A stretch of DNA of 64,000 bases from Megaleporinus macrocephalus (lineage: Eukaryota; Chordata; Actinopteri; Characiformes; Anostomidae), in the NCBI GenBank assembly GCA_021613375.1, contig CM038727.1, positions 4,337,458 to 4,401,457 on the forward strand, written 5' to 3'. A program made the position numbers and the translations under genes. Numbering within the stretch: the stretch's first letter is position 1; each line of letters starts with the position of its first letter. Positions 1 through 11,574 of this stretch are shown here, piece after piece. Below the pieces are notes generated by a model, which ran no database searches, was not told the origin of the DNA, and saw nothing but the letters and a program-made list of their open reading frames with translations.

Positions 1-50
1 CCACACACACAGTAGTTAACATACATACTAGGGGGCAGTGAAATACCCAC

Positions 51-105
<55 letters not shown>

Positions 106-535
106 ATAAACACACACACACACACACACACACTAGTGGACATACACACCAGGGGGCAGTGAAACACCCACATATAAATAAACAAACACACACACAAACA
201 CACTAGGGGGCAGTGAAATACCCACATATACACACACGCTAATGAACACACACAAGGGGGCAGTTTAACACCCACATACACACACACTAATGAACACACA
301 CACAAGGGGGCAGTTAAGCACCCACATTCACACAGACTAGCGATAACACACACTAGGGGGCAGTTAAACACCCACATACACACACTAATGAACACACACA
401 CAAGGGGGCAGTTAAACACCCACATACACACAGACTAGCGTAAACACACACCAGGGGGCAGTTAAACACCCACATACACACACACACTAATGAACACACA
501 CACTAGGGGGCAGTTAAACACCCACATACACAAGT
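1..535. repeat. ~50-bp minisatellite matching a SINE tail
   Basis: About ten degenerate units built around AGGGGGCAGTTAAACACCCA separated by CA-rich spacer; a (TA)n run lies at about 56-108. The unit is the reverse complement of the 3' tail of the SINE at 12,160-12,436, which contains the same GTGTTTCACTGC, CCCCTAGTGTGTATG and TTCACTAGTGTGTG blocks in the same order. It is most simply a tandem expansion of that tail. The left end is cut by the window edge. Confidence 0.8.
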
Positions 536-1435
536 AAAACTAGGTGTCAGTCTGATCTGTTGTGCATTAAAATTCAAGATCAGCCATTTCTGAACCACCA
601 AACAACCATGTCTCACACAGATCACAACAATAACAGACGCTTTAGATCCGAATACATGCATGACTGTCTCCTCCACTGCTGGCACGTGATTGGATATTTG
701 GCAGACTGGACTGTTGCATGGCTGAGCAGTTCCTTACAAACTGGCTGATCCAGTACGTTTAAGGGTTTGAGGAGTGTCCTAAGTCCAGCAGTCACTCAGT
801 TGAGTTGATTGTTTAAAAACTGATAGTCAGAGAACCCTCACACCCCCCACCGGGTTCTGAACATCTGTCTGGTCTCATGTGCCGTATCGTAAACATCACA
901 GCAGAAGTTTCACAGATGAAACTACCTGGAAACTGATTTGATTGGCGTTTGACTGCCAGCTCAATTTCCGGCTGACTGTGTTCTTTAAACCTGTCTTTGA
1001 GACGAAAGGCCTCATTATGTTACGTGGAAGAGACGTTTCAGACTCTTGAGATAAAATATACAATAATTCTGTCATTTCATTAAAATCCTGCAGCTGTTCG
1101 AGTAGATCCATGTACATTAGGCCTGTTAGAACTTTTCCAAGAATGTTGTGACAGTACAAACACCTCAAAGACATTTAAGACAGGATCATGTTTAGTGGTG
1201 TGTTACATCATCTTACCTTTAACAACTTAATAATCATTGAAGGAGTGAAGATACTTTTCTTCTATTATATGAATCTTCAGCCACACGGGGCATTTGCTGG
1301 TGTGGTTTAAACTTTAAAATGATCCTCACGTGTTCATTGGGAAAAATTCTGGACTGCAGGCAGATCAGTCCAGCATCTTCACTCTCTGATTAATCAGGTT
1401 CAGAGTGTTTAGTGTTAATAGAGCAGGTTACTCAC
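536..1435. other. No gene or repeat recognised
   Basis: The sequence is of mixed composition. Its short ORFs lack any recognisable domain and have no splice-supported partners. Confidence 0.5.
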
Positions 1436-2120
1436 TATTATCCTCCTAACACATTTCCACCAACCCACACACCACTCCATCCACCCACCAAACCACCAAC
1501 CAAAACACCCACTAAATCACCCACCAACCAACCAACCCACTGTTCCACCAACACACAATTCCTCCAACCAACTTTCCTACCAAACCACCAAATCACACAT
1601 CAACCAATCCATCCACCACTGACCAATCTACCAACAAACCCACCCAAAAACCAACCCCACCCTCTCCACTAACTAACCCTCTCACCCAACCACCCAAAAC
1701 AAGCTTTCACCTGACCAACACCTCCCACAAATACACACCAAGCAACCTGCCCCACCCACCCAGCTGCCCACCAACCCACCGTTCCACCAACACACCATTC
1801 CACCAACCAACTTTCCTACTAAACCACCAAATCACACATCAACCAATCCATCCACCACCGACCAATCTACCCACAAACCCACCCAAAACCAACCCACCCT
1901 TCCACCAACCCCCCCTTCCACTAACTAACCCTCTCACCAAACCACCAAACAAGCTTTCCACCTACCAACACTCCCACCAAATCACCCACCAAGCAACCTG
2001 CCCCACCCACCCAGCAGCCCACCGACACACCATTCCACCAACAAACTTTCCTACTAAACCACCAAATCACACATCAACCAATCCATCCACCACCGACCAA
2101 TCTACCAACTAACCCACCCA
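1436..2120. repeat. Degenerate ACC/CCA-rich repeat
   Basis: A pyrimidine-poor strand of CCACCAACC-like words. A larger unit of about 240 bp recurs: CACCATTCCACCAACCAAC followed by TTTCCTACTAAACCACC appears near 1,790 and 2,030, with a diverged version near 1,550. The 86-aa ORF here is Pro/Thr low complexity, not a gene. Confidence 0.75.
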
Positions 2121-3029
2121 AGGCAGTCCCAGGACTGCTTTAGTTTGAATCAGGTGAAAGTGGATTTACATCTGATGTAGAACTGTAATGACCTACACTG
2201 TAGAAACACATTTAATCACTTTTCTACACGGGCTTTCACAATCAGACAGGCTTTCAGGTCCTTCCGATCCAACTTTCTGGTGAGTGTAATTGCATAAAAA
2301 TGGTGATGACATGGTGTGAAGAGATCTTAGGACTGAGCGTTAGTATCTTGATAAAAATCAATGTGTGCAATTATCTCATCGGGACTCGTCTAAATAAAGA
2401 ATAAGTGCAGAACACAAAGCAAAGCCATGAAGGAGCTAAAGCCAATGTTTCACAATCAGCCTGGTCGCTGTACCGACCCAGGAATTCCACTCTTTGTTTC
2501 TTTTTGTTTGAGTTGGATGGTTCCAGAATGAACCACTGGCCTGATCTTATTTCCTTCCCACCCCCTCATACACACACATGATATTACAAACAGCAGGAAT
2601 GTCCAGATTTTAAAACAATAATAATTATTAGCAAATCAAAATGTTTTCAGTGTCTCAATGTATTACTGCGCTGTAGCCACTGATGGATGCATGATCCAGT
2701 TCTGCAGAGCGATCTTCTAGTCTATCTGTAGAACAAGACAGTACCCTGACCAGCGTTCGCCGCTACAGAAGCAGATTGCTTCTGCCGTTGAGCTCCGAGT
2801 CTCTGTCCGGTTGGAGCTGGAGGCCGAGCAGATATGGTTAAGTTCTTCTTGGTTTGATTGCTCTGAAGTAGTTGCTGCGGAGGTATCACAGACTGGACGA
2901 AACCCAGACTGTCTTAACTGTATGAGTACCCCTGCTTGCTGTCTCCTTTGTTGGCTACTTGTTCAGGCCATGCGGTGCCACCCATAAGAATTTCCAACCA
3001 TTCTCAAGGTTTTTAAATAAACTTCAGGT
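2121..3029. other. No gene recognised
   Basis: About 900 bp of apparently single-copy sequence between two repeat arrays. I see no ORF with domain features and no terminal inverted repeats. Confidence 0.5.
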
Positions 3030-3710
3030 GGTCATTATAGGTCCATAACTGTTCCCTGCTTCTGTTCCTGAAGGTCTGTAATGGTTCCCTGCTCCTTTTG
3101 CCTGGAGGTCCATAACTATTTCCTGGTCCTGTTCTTGTTTCCGAAGGTCTGTAACTGTTCTCTGTTCCTGGTACTCTGTTCTTGTTTCTAAAGGTCTGTA
3201 ACTGTTCCCTGTTCCTGGAACTCTTCCTGAGGGTCCATAATTGTTCCCTGCTCCTGCTCCTGTGAATAAAAGGTCCATAACTATTGCCTACTCCTGCTGC
3301 TGTTTCTGAAGTTGCAAAACTGTTCCCTGCTCCTGTTTCTGAAGGTCCATAAATGTTCCCTGCTCCTGCTCTTGTTTCTGAAGTTGCAAAACTGTTCCCT
3401 GCTCCTGTTTCTGAAGGTCCATAACTGTTCCCTGCTCCTGCTCCTGTTTCTGAAAGACCGTAACTGTTCCCTGCTCCTGCTCTTGTTTCTGAAGATGCAT
3501 AACTGTTACCTGCTCCTGTTTCTGAAAGTCTGTAACGGTTCCCTGCTCCTGCTTTTGTTTCTGAAGGTGCTAACTGTTCCCTGCTGCTGCTCCTGTGCCT
3601 AAAGGTCCATACCTATTTCCTACTCCTGCTCTTGTTTCTGAAGGAGCTAACTGTTCTCTGCTCCTGTTTCTAAAGGTCCGGAACTGTTCTCTGCTCCTGA
3701 TGGGTGAGTT
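3030..3710. repeat. ~39-bp minisatellite (CTGTTCCCTGCTCCTG)
   Basis: About 17 units alternate CTGTTCCCTGCTCCTG, TTTCTGAAGGTCC and ATAA. Units differ by whole CTCCTG or GCTCTT steps, so spacing varies. ORFs on both strands (Gln/Glu-rich on minus, Leu/Cys-rich on plus) are products of this repeat. Confidence 0.85.
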
Positions 3711-4440
3711 TGACCCACAAAAGACTATGTTCTCATCATGAACACCTAATCTTGAAAGGAGATGACATAATTAGCCCATGGCTGGTTCATCTTCGCTCCT
3801 TTGGTCAAAAACATCTTAACTTCTTCAGTCCACAGGACTACAGCCATGTTTAGATTTTTTTTTTACAAACCTCTTCCATAAAGGTCACAGTAGAACACTG
3901 TAGCAATATTCCAGAGTCTGCTAAACCTTCCTGAAGAGGTTCTGATTCAACAAGCAGTTCTCTTCAGCAGTTTCCAGACCTCAAATCAACCTCCACCATT
4001 CTTGTTAACCGCCATTTCTTGATTACATCAGGAACTGAGGATCCTGCTTCCTGAACGCTCTCTACTATGTCCTTATAGCTTCTCCTCCTTTGTGGGCATC
4101 AGCTATTTTAATGGTCATAGTGCTTCCTTGAGTAGCCCACGGTTTGAGGAGAAAGTTTTGCATCATCTGGTCTTTCCCAACAATTGCTGTGAACAAGAGT
4201 GCTACAAAGCCAAATAAGGTCTGAGGCCTTGGTGAAAGTTCTCTGGAGGTGCCCAGGCATTTGCATGGTGCTCCTTTTCTTTTGTTGGTCTAAAGTAGTG
4301 ATGAAACTGTGGAGAGTTTGGTTTTCCATTTAAAGCAAACATCTCGGAATAAGATTATGGAACTGTTTCAGGTTTCAGAGCCACCAAGTCTTGACCTGCA
4401 TGACTTCTCACTTTCTTATGGGTTCAAACTACTTATTTAA
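3711..4440 (-). other. Unidentified decayed interspersed element, possible coding relic
   Basis: On the minus strand, open stretches carry words such as FTKASDLIWLC, WERPDDAKLSPQTVGYSRK and VEVDLRS, broken by stops and frameshifts. The composition and the length of the open pieces resemble an old protein-coding transposon, but I cannot assign a family and see no terminal repeats. It could also be single-copy noncoding sequence with chance ORFs. Confidence 0.3.
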
Positions 4441-5022
4441 GCTTTTATATTCTTTTTTTTTTTAAACCAGTATGGGCTATGTTTATATTTGAGTTTAATC
4501 GTTTAGTTGGTCTACCAGCTTGACCACTGTTGGGCTTTCAGTCTAGTCTAGCCAGACATACATCTGGTCAACTGCCTTGAGCTTCTTGGCCAGTGACCAC
4601 CAAATACCAGCTTAGGCCATCTTAAACCAGATTAGACCCACCATCAATATTTGCTGGTGAGAAAGTTTTGAGGAGAGAGGGTTTTCTGCAGATCTAGCCC
4701 AGAATGTGAGGAAGTTTGGTGGAGAAGGGAGATTTTGAGAGTGTGGGAGCCGGAAGAGTATAAATGTCTGAGGAATGAGCAAGACACAGACACAGATGGC
4801 TGCTGTGGAGACGGAGAAAGACAGGGAGACAGAGATGAGAGAAGGTCAGACAGTGAATCAGCAGGAAGGCCCTTTGTTGCTGAAGGGAATATCTCAGGCT
4901 TTCAGCCTCCCTCCTGTCTCTGAGGCCCATCTAGAGCTTTCCATGATTCATAGCAAAACACCATTGATCTGCCCTCTGCAGCTTCTCATGGTGGTCAAAA
5001 ACGAGACACAATTAGTCTGAGG

Positions 5023-5025
<3 letters not shown>
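4441..5025. other. No gene; short CCAGCTT/TTAGACC repeat fragments
   Basis: Around 4,500-4,660 there are scattered words of the type ACCAGCTTAGGCCATCTTAA and AACCAGATTAGACC, typical of a degenerate fish interspersed repeat. The overlapping 60-80 aa ORFs on both strands show no domain. Confidence 0.4.
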
Positions 5026-5060
<35 letters not shown>

Positions 5061-5077
5061 CTGTGTGTGTGTGTGTG
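5026..5077. repeat. (TG)n microsatellite
   Basis: A nearly perfect TG run interrupted by GACTG and GAG. Confidence 0.95.
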
Positions 5078-5429
5078 AGTTTGAGTGGCAGGCAGCTACA
5101 TACCTTTGCAGAGACATTTTTCCCTATTCATCCTCCTCCTGCTTTCTGTTGCCATGACAGCAGAGCTACTTAGGATGGAGGAAGGAAATTAAGGAAATGA
5201 TGGAGATGTTTGGCAGCTCAGATGAAAAAAGCCATGGTAATGTGCCCAGTAGTGGAATGACATGACCCTTCAGTTGGATGTCCCTGAAGGCCTGCTTGGC
5301 CTGCTTGATGATCAGGATTAACCAACATCGTAAAATTGGACTGATCCTTACATAGTTTAGATGTGACATACAGATTTAGATCTAGTTTAGAATATAATAT
5401 GAGAGACGGCATATACGGGGTGTTTGAGA
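5078..5429. other. No gene recognised
   Basis: Single-copy sequence between the TG run and the 35-bp array; nothing supportable. Confidence 0.5.
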
Positions 5430-5893
5430 AGAAGTAGCTAAACTACCTTCTCCTCCAGACGTTCTTCTACTCAAGAACTACCTTCACCTCCAGACCTCCT
5501 TCTACTCAAGAAATACCTTCTCCTCCAGGCCTCCTTCTACTGAAGAAATACCTTCTCCTCCAGACATTCTTCTACTCGAGAACTACCTTCTCCTTCAGAC
5601 GTTTTTTTACTCAAGAACAACCTTCTCCTCCAGACATCCTTCTACTCAAGAACTACCTTCTCCTCTAGGCCTCCTTCTACTCAAGAACTACCTTCTCCTC
5701 CAGACATTCTTCTACTCAAGAACTACCTTCTCCTTCAGACGTTTTTTTACTCAAGAACAACCTTCTCCTCCAGACGTCCTTCTACTCGAGAACTACCTAA
5801 TATTTCAGACGTCCTTCTACTCAAGAACTACCTTCTCCTCCAGATGTCCCTATATTTCAAAACTACCTTCTCCTCCAGACTTCCTTCTACTCA
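5430..5893. repeat. 35-bp minisatellite
   Basis: About 13 units of exact 35-bp spacing, each with ACCTTCTCCTCCAGAC followed by TTCTACTCAAGAACT. Variants are single-base changes such as CTCCTTC and CTCGAG. Confidence 0.9.
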
Positions 5894-5924
5894 AACACTC
5901 AAACACTCTTACTAAAGATGATCT

Positions 5925-6197
5925 GGGTTGGATTCCCGGTCTGGGTGGTTCTGTGTGGAGTGTGTATGTTCACCCCGTGCTTGAGTGGGTTTCCTCCGGG
6001 TACTCCGGTTTCCTCCCACAGTCCAAACACATACATGTTAGGTTGATCCTCACTCTAAACTGCCCGTATGTATGCCTGAGTGTGTGTTGGCCATGCAATG
6101 GACTGGTGAACTGTCCATAACGTTCCCCACCCTTGCATGATGATGCCCCCTGTGACCCCGACTAGTGGGATAAAGTGGAAGATAGTAGATGGATGGA
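5925..6197 (+). mobile_element. tRNA-type retroposon (SINE-like) copy, 5' truncated
   Basis: It begins inside the element at a B-box-like GGGTTGGATTCCC, then carries the body shared with the copy at 38,829-42,560: GGGTTTCCTCCGGGTACTCC, TCCTCCCACAGTCCAAACA, CTCTAAACTGCCCG, CAATGGACTGG, and GGGATAAAGTGGAAGAT with a GATGGATGGA tail. The 5' A-box part is missing, cut at the neighbouring 35-bp array. The body is typical of a very abundant teleost retroposon; its exact family name is not assigned. Confidence 0.7.
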
Positions 6198-6999
6198 TTA
6201 GTCTGATTAATAATAACTACTTTCCTAATGTAAATAACAGACATACTGTATATTAAACAACTACACAATATTAGGCCTAACTGGATTAAATCTGAATACG
6301 CAATAATATGTAGCATCATATATGTTATATTATTAAATGTAAATGTTAATGATGTGATGAATTAGTAAAATGATTACGCATTAGTTGTTAGCTACATTAG
6401 CCTCATAGCACCAGTGCAAAAGTGAAGAGGAACATCAAGTCTTGGCTGAGCTACCACACTGACCACACATTCCGTTTGCCTGTTCAGAGATGTTTGTAGA
6501 GCCTTTGACTCTTTAGGCTTAAGCAAGAAGCTTGTTTTCGTTCTGCTCTGTCCTGGTTCCGTATGTCTGGGTGCAGTGGACAGTAGCGGGCAGCTGTTGA
6601 GGGTATGTTGTTGAGTGGTTTTGGCGCCGCGAATGATACTGCGCCCAGTTCCTGGTGGTCAGCACACTCTCAGCGCTGACCTCTCTCTCTCTCCGTAAGT
6701 ATAGTGGACGCTTCACCAGCTACTCATTCCTGTCTGAAGGCGCAGCTGTATTTATTTGATGGGAAGTCGGGTGTTTGTGCTCTTCCTGAAACGGCAATAA
6801 AAGCCGCCCTTAAAAAATCCAGCCTTTGTTTTATTTCCGTGTTTATCTAATGTCGGATGTGGTGACGTTACTTGTGAGTTTGAGAGGGAAAAGTCTGTTA
6901 AGTCTTGAGAGAACGACCACCTCGGTCGCCAAAACGCTCCAACGTCCTCCCGCTCAATGCCCAGTTCAAATTTTGAATATTAAAGAAGAACCTTCTGGA
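6198..6999. other. No gene recognised
   Basis: AT-rich start, then mixed sequence; short ORFs only, none with a domain or splice context. Confidence 0.5.
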
Positions 7000-7776
7000 G
7001 AAAAACAGGGAGAAGAACATCTCCAGCTGTTAAGCATGGAGGTGGATTCATCATGGATTCCAATGGGTTTGTGCTGCAGCCAGATACATGGAAAACATCT
7101 CACTGCTAGAGAGATGAACGAATTCAGTGAAATTCCAGCAAATTCTGTAAGTGAACATCACAGCGTCTGTAAATAAGCTGCAGGTGAAAAAAGGATAATG
7201 ATCCTAAACACGCCTCAAAACCCACAGTGGAAGATTTATCCAATGATCCTCGTAGCCCTCAACCTAAACATCATCCAGAATCTGTGGATAATAAAGAATG
7301 AAGGATCACCATGCAAAAATTTGGGCACTCCAAGAGTGGCATGGCGAGAAGAACAAGTTCAACACACCTCAAAACCCACAGTGGACTAAATCAAGAGGAC
7401 CAAGCTGAAGATCTCGCCAGTGAGCCTCATACCCTCATTCCTAAACATCATCCAGAATTTGTGGATGGAGCTCAAAACAGCAGAACAGACCAGGAACCTC
7501 ACAGAACTAGAACTTTTTGTGAGGAAGAACACACGAAAATCTCCCCAAACAAGAACTGAAAGACTCTGAGCTGCTACAAACCGTGTTTATAAACGTGTGG
7601 TACTTGCTGGAGAAGGTCTTAGAGTGCTGACCAAGCATGGGAGCAAGTTTGTTGCATAAAATGCCAAAGAAATGCTTCTACTTCATCTTCACGGTGTTTG
7701 GAAACCAGGCCACATCTACTGGCCTAGATGTTCAGAGGTTTGAGCATGGTACCCAAACTTTTGCACGCCACCGTAC
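7000..7776 (+). pseudogene. Tc1/mariner-type transposase relic
   Basis: The nucleotide words follow the C-terminal half of a Tc1-like DDE transposase: GGTGGATTCATCATGGATT, GATAATGATCCTAAACACGC (DNDPKHA), CCTCAACCTAAACATCATCC (the PDLNIIEN region), CTCACAGAACTAGAAC and AAATCTCCCCAAACAAGAAC. The frame is broken many times, and the PKHTSK/SPDLN block occurs twice (about 7,195-7,300 and 7,360-7,470), so the copy is rearranged as well as decayed. The end has CCCAAACTTTTGCACGCC, usual for the 3' end of this family. It is not functional. Confidence 0.75.
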
Positions 7777-8117
7777 ATAACAGGGCACGTATGGCTGTCA
7801 CGTCTTCTGCCAAGCTGTTATTATTGCGCCGCGTAGACGAGCAGTGACATGAATGTATTCATTAAACAGAGCACCGTGTCAGTCAGGGTCTGGTTTGCTT
7901 GCGTCTCCATCTGTCCTTGGCAGGATGTTCAGCGTGCCTTCAAAGAGTTTCATAACGGCTTTCTTTTTCTCTGCCTTTCGTCTGTTAAACCCGTTTAATC
8001 CCAGGTTTGAAAACATGAAACGTACCGTTTTTTCTGAGAAAGCCTTTTAATGACTCCATCAAGATAGTCGTATCAGTTTAGTGCCTTAATAATTTCGTTT
8101 TATATCAAATAACATAT
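7777..8117. other. No gene recognised
   Basis: Short intervening sequence without ORF or repeat support. Confidence 0.4.
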
Positions 8118-8852
8118 CCCTAAGACCAGGAACACACCTAGGTCCAGATCAGTTAATGAGTTTGTATACTTGGAGCGTTTCCTCCTCGGTTAAGTTTGTT
8201 TTTACAGGCAAAAACCCAAACGCTCCAAAATGTGCCCCAACAAACCACGTGAGCACGTCGTCTCCTCTGATTGGTCAGAGCTATCTAGCGCGGGAGCGAG
8301 AAAGTAAACACAGGGAGAAGATCCGGTTTTCTAAACTACTGCACATTTCCTGTAGAGCGTATCATGGAGCAGCGGCAGAGACAGCATCTGTTCATAGCTG
8401 TAATAATAATCTGATAATATACCTGCACTACAGTCCACCTGCAGACCACCCAGCTCACTCCAAACATCAAGTACACAACGTCCCTTACTGCTAGTCCAAG
8501 AGAGACCTCGCTTCATTGTCCTCGCCCTGTTAGCTGCTCCAGTTCTACAGTTCTCTGTTTATGCCATCTGCCCCATCCCATAATGCAAAGCACACCTGGC
8601 TGCAGGAGATGTTTAGATCAAACTTGTGGAGAACACCTAATACTTGGGTCGGATCGAGGTTGGATCATGTTCACACCACAAATTAACCGCTCCGGAGTTC
8701 GTTTGGAACCGGACCGAGACCACCCCCTCTCGAGGGTCTCGGTGTGGTTGTTTTGGTCCACACCCGAGTGCGATTACTGTTTACACACCTGCCAAAACGA
8801 ACCAGAGTCCGTTTTATCCGGACTCATTAGTGCTGGTGTGAAAACGCCCTTA
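8118..8852. mobile_element. Possible MITE-like nonautonomous element
   Basis: The right end reads GGTGTGAAAACGCCCTTA and the left end CCTAAGACCAGGAACACACC, which pair only partly as inverted repeats. The interior has words such as GGTTGTTTTGGTCCACACC and AACGAACCAGAGTCC, common in nonautonomous fish DNA elements. No transposase is present. Boundaries are approximate, and I cannot confirm a target duplication. Confidence 0.4.
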
Positions 8853-9252
8853 GTGTCACTGCTGGACTGAGAATCATCCACCAACCAAAACTATCCAGAC
8901 AGCAGTGTCCTGTGGGCGGCGTCCTGTGTCCACTGATGAAAGACTAGAGGAACACAAACCATGTAGCAGCAGTTGAGCTACTGTCTCTGACTGTACATCT
9001 ACAAGTTGGACTAGCAAGGACCAGCAACACTGCTGTGTCTGATCCACTCACACCAGCACCACAACAGTGTCACTGCAATGCTGAGAATGATCCACCTCCC
9101 TAATAGTATCTGCTCTGTGGTGGTCCTGTGGGGGTCCTGATCATTAAAGAACAGAGTAATAAAGTATACAGAGAATCAGATGAACTACAGTCTGGAAGTG
9201 GAGCTCCTGTATGCTCACTGGAGCTGAATGTAGAGCAGCACTGTGTAAGACC
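8853..9252 (+). mobile_element. Foldback (long-TIR) element fragment, family A
   Basis: It carries the family A blocks GTGTCACTGCTGGACTGAG, CCAACCAAAACTATCCAGAC, CACTGATGAAAGACTAGAGG, GGACCAGCAACACTGC and GGGGGTCCTGATCATTAAAG. The same blocks occur at 18,150-18,430 (opposite strand), 27,190-28,070 and 47,108-47,968. No coding capacity is seen. Confidence 0.7.
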
Positions 9253-10132
9253 TGGGGATTTGGCGACCTCTCTGGTGGTATTGGGTAACTGCACACAAAG
9301 TGTGGCAAGAACATGTTATAATATGGGTTTCAAGAAAACTCATCATTCATTTGGTGAAGGTTGTGTCTTCTGAGGATGTGAGTGAATGATCTACTGCTAA
9401 TCATCAGATCTTCATCAGTATGATGTTGATATTTTGATGAAGTGAGATCTAAACTTCAAGCCTGGCTTTTTTTTCGAGACTGAGCAAGCTTAGGCGATTC
9501 AGCAGACCATATCATCACTGTCCAGTGCAAAACAGGTATTTCCAGAATTGCAACTTTACAGGAGAGAACAAAAACATACTTTACTTTCAATGTAAGTCAA
9601 TGGAACCAGAATTGTTTATTATTACTCTTCTTATGGTCCATTCATCATGAAATTTTAGACAATATAAACGCCGATTAGTCAAATGACGTAGAAAACTCAA
9701 AATCGAGACAAATTGAGACAATATTTAGGCCTGTATATGTTCTTCTCGCTCAGTAACGGCGTTTGAACTGCAATATCTTGCACGGTGCAGCTTTAAAGAG
9801 CGAGACGTTGGTGCCTCGGCCGGGTTTCCTGATGATTTAACTCTCTTCCACTATCCTAATGGTCCTGAAAGCCGGTCTGCTCCTGAACTGAAGTGTTGCC
9901 TAGACTGAGGAAATGAACTGTCACAGCAACAGCCAAAGCACAATGACTCTCTGTCAGCCTCGTGTTGCGCTCAGCCCTACTGTGGGAGCGTATCTAAAGC
10001 CTGAACTGGCGCCTGAAAGAAAAGAAAATAGACGGGGAGGAGAACGTCTGCTAGCCCAGACGCTTTGTGTTGCTCCTCCATTAAACATTCTAAAAGCGTG
10101 AGTATGAGTAAGTACCTCAGTAACATGCTGGG
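9253..10132. other. No gene; one shared repeat fragment
   Basis: Around 9,360-9,460 the words ATCAGATCTTCATCAGTATG and GATCTAAACTT resemble sequence at 46,400-46,460, so a diverged interspersed repeat is present. The remainder is unrecognised. Confidence 0.45.
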
Positions 10133-10224
10133 GCAGTGTTGCCAACTTAGTGACTTCTTCTGGTCTTGTTGAAGACTTTTGGAGACTCTGAGGTGAACAC
10201 ACATTATCTTCAGTTGCCGTGAGA

Positions 10225-10379
10225 GCAGACCCACACCACTACACTCACTGAGCATGCCCAAAGCCACGGCTGACCCCGCCCCCTATCTACAGAGCTGTAA
10301 ATATAAATGAGTCTTAGAAAGATAGATACGTTATTGATCCCAGAGGGAAATTCTTTAGTGTGACACGGCCGATTTCAAA
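10225..10379. repeat. Direct duplication, copy 1 (partner 10,709-10,869)
   Basis: About 155 bp from AGCAGACCCACACCACTAC to GACACGGCCGATTTCAAA is repeated 485 bp downstream with few changes. It includes GATACGTTATTGATCCCAGA and GGGAAATTCTT, the 3'-end signature of a fish LINE or SINE tail. Confidence 0.85.
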
Positions 10380-10399
10380 GGGGATATATGTTGTAACTG

Positions 10400-10705
10400 T
10401 CTGGCAACACAGGGAGAAGTACATCTCCAGCTGTTAAGCATGGCGGTGGATCCATCATGATTTGTGTTTGTGCTGCAGCCAGTGGCATAGAGATCATCCC
10501 ACTGCTAGAGAGAAGAACTGCTTTATTTCAATACCAACACATTTGGGAAGTGAACGTCACAGCTCCAGTAAAAAAGAGGATAATGATCCTAAAAACACCT
10601 CAAAACCCACAGTAGGTTAAAACAAGAGGACCAAGCTGAAGATTTCACCAGTGAGCCTGAACATCCTCCAGAATTTGTGGATGGAGCTCAAAACAGCAGG
10701 ACGGA
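10400..10705 (+). pseudogene. Tc1/mariner-type transposase relic
   Basis: It shares with the relic at 7,000 the words ACAGGGAGAAGTACATCTCC, GTTAAGCATGGCGGTGGATC, GATAATGATCCTAAAAACAC and AATTTGTGGATGGAGCTC. The upstream GGGGATATATGTTGTAACTG is also shared with the copy at 12,104, so both derive from one parental insertion. It is heavily broken. Confidence 0.7.
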
Positions 10706-10708
10706 CCA

Positions 10709-10869
10709 GAGCAGACCCACACCACTACACTCACTGCGCATGCCAAAAGCCGCCGCTGACCCCGCCCCCTAACTACAGAGCAGGATGTAAATATAAATGA
10801 GTCTTAGATAGATAGATACTTTATTGATCCCAGAGGGAAATTCTTCAGTGTGACACGGCTGATTTCAAA
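10709..10869. repeat. Direct duplication, copy 2 (partner 10,225-10,379)
   Basis: The second copy keeps the GATAGATACTTTATTGATCC tail signature. It is followed by different sequence (CCCAACAAAAAAAG) from copy 1. Confidence 0.85.
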
Positions 10870-11086
10870 CCCAACAAAAAAAGAATCCACAGAAGAAGTT
10901 CATTGATTCAGAGTTTATTTGTAGTTCTAACATATTTATAGTGTTTTAACTCACTTTTTACTCTCCCACAACGTGATTCCTTCAAATACACGCTAATACA
11001 CATTATGCAAATTATCATTTAGCGACTTCTAGTGACTTTCAGGACAGCCAATAGCGACTTCCTTCACTGAGGAGTTGGCAACAGTG

Positions 11087-11574
11087 TGCTTGGGCTCCTC
11101 GTTGGGAGCATCGGTTGTGCACATGCTGGGAAATGTGTTGCTCCGTCCATGTGATGCTACAGCGTGAAAACAACAGCGGACTGAACAACCTTGACGACCA
11201 GGTTCTGCTGGTTTCTCAGCCCTTGTTGTTGCTGTAATTGTGTGAAATCGGGATCCTGTGCCGGTCAGGGTTGTTCCAGCCTTAATCTGTGTGACAGATG
11301 CTGTGCCAGAGTGCTTGTGGCGAAGGATCAGACGCGAAATGACCGACCCAGAACGGCTTCCGTCTCCACTTGAGTCTTTATTGTGGCTGCAAACACACAA
11401 TCGTCTTGCAGGCTGTGTTTTCTGGTACAGTGCAGAAGTGTTGTCCCACCACTTCACGCGATCACACAGGTTTGTTGACCGTGGAGTGGGGGGATTCCAG
11501 TGTCTCAGGGTGGTCTCATGTCTATGTTAGCTTCTGGTTCTCTCCTTTTAGTTTAGGCTGTTATAGTTAGATCT
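11087..11574. other. No gene recognised
   Basis: A 142-aa minus-strand ORF (11,029-11,457) overlaps several plus-strand ORFs of similar length. It has no domain or membrane segment I can recognise, and it overlaps the end of the TIR element. I treat it as chance, with low certainty. Confidence 0.35.

Larger units (their letters stand above)
10133..11086. mobile_element. TIR-bounded composite element
   Basis: The left end CAGTGTTGCCAACT (10,134-10,147) and the right end AGTTGGCAACAGTG (11,073-11,086) are 14-bp inverted repeats with one mismatch. Just inside lie TTAGTGACTTCTTCTGG on the left and TAGCGACTTCCTTCACTG on the right, a motif of a common fish DNA element. The interior holds a direct duplication and a Tc1 relic, so this is a nest of insertions and not one intact transposon. 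No transposase of its own is seen. Confidence 0.5.

Noticed and set aside
1412..1672. 86-aa Pro/Thr-rich ORF
   Set aside because: Simple translation of the CCA-rich repeat.
11029..11457. 142-aa minus-strand ORF as a gene
   Set aside because: No recognisable domain, overlapping ORFs on the other strand of similar size, and it starts inside a transposon end.
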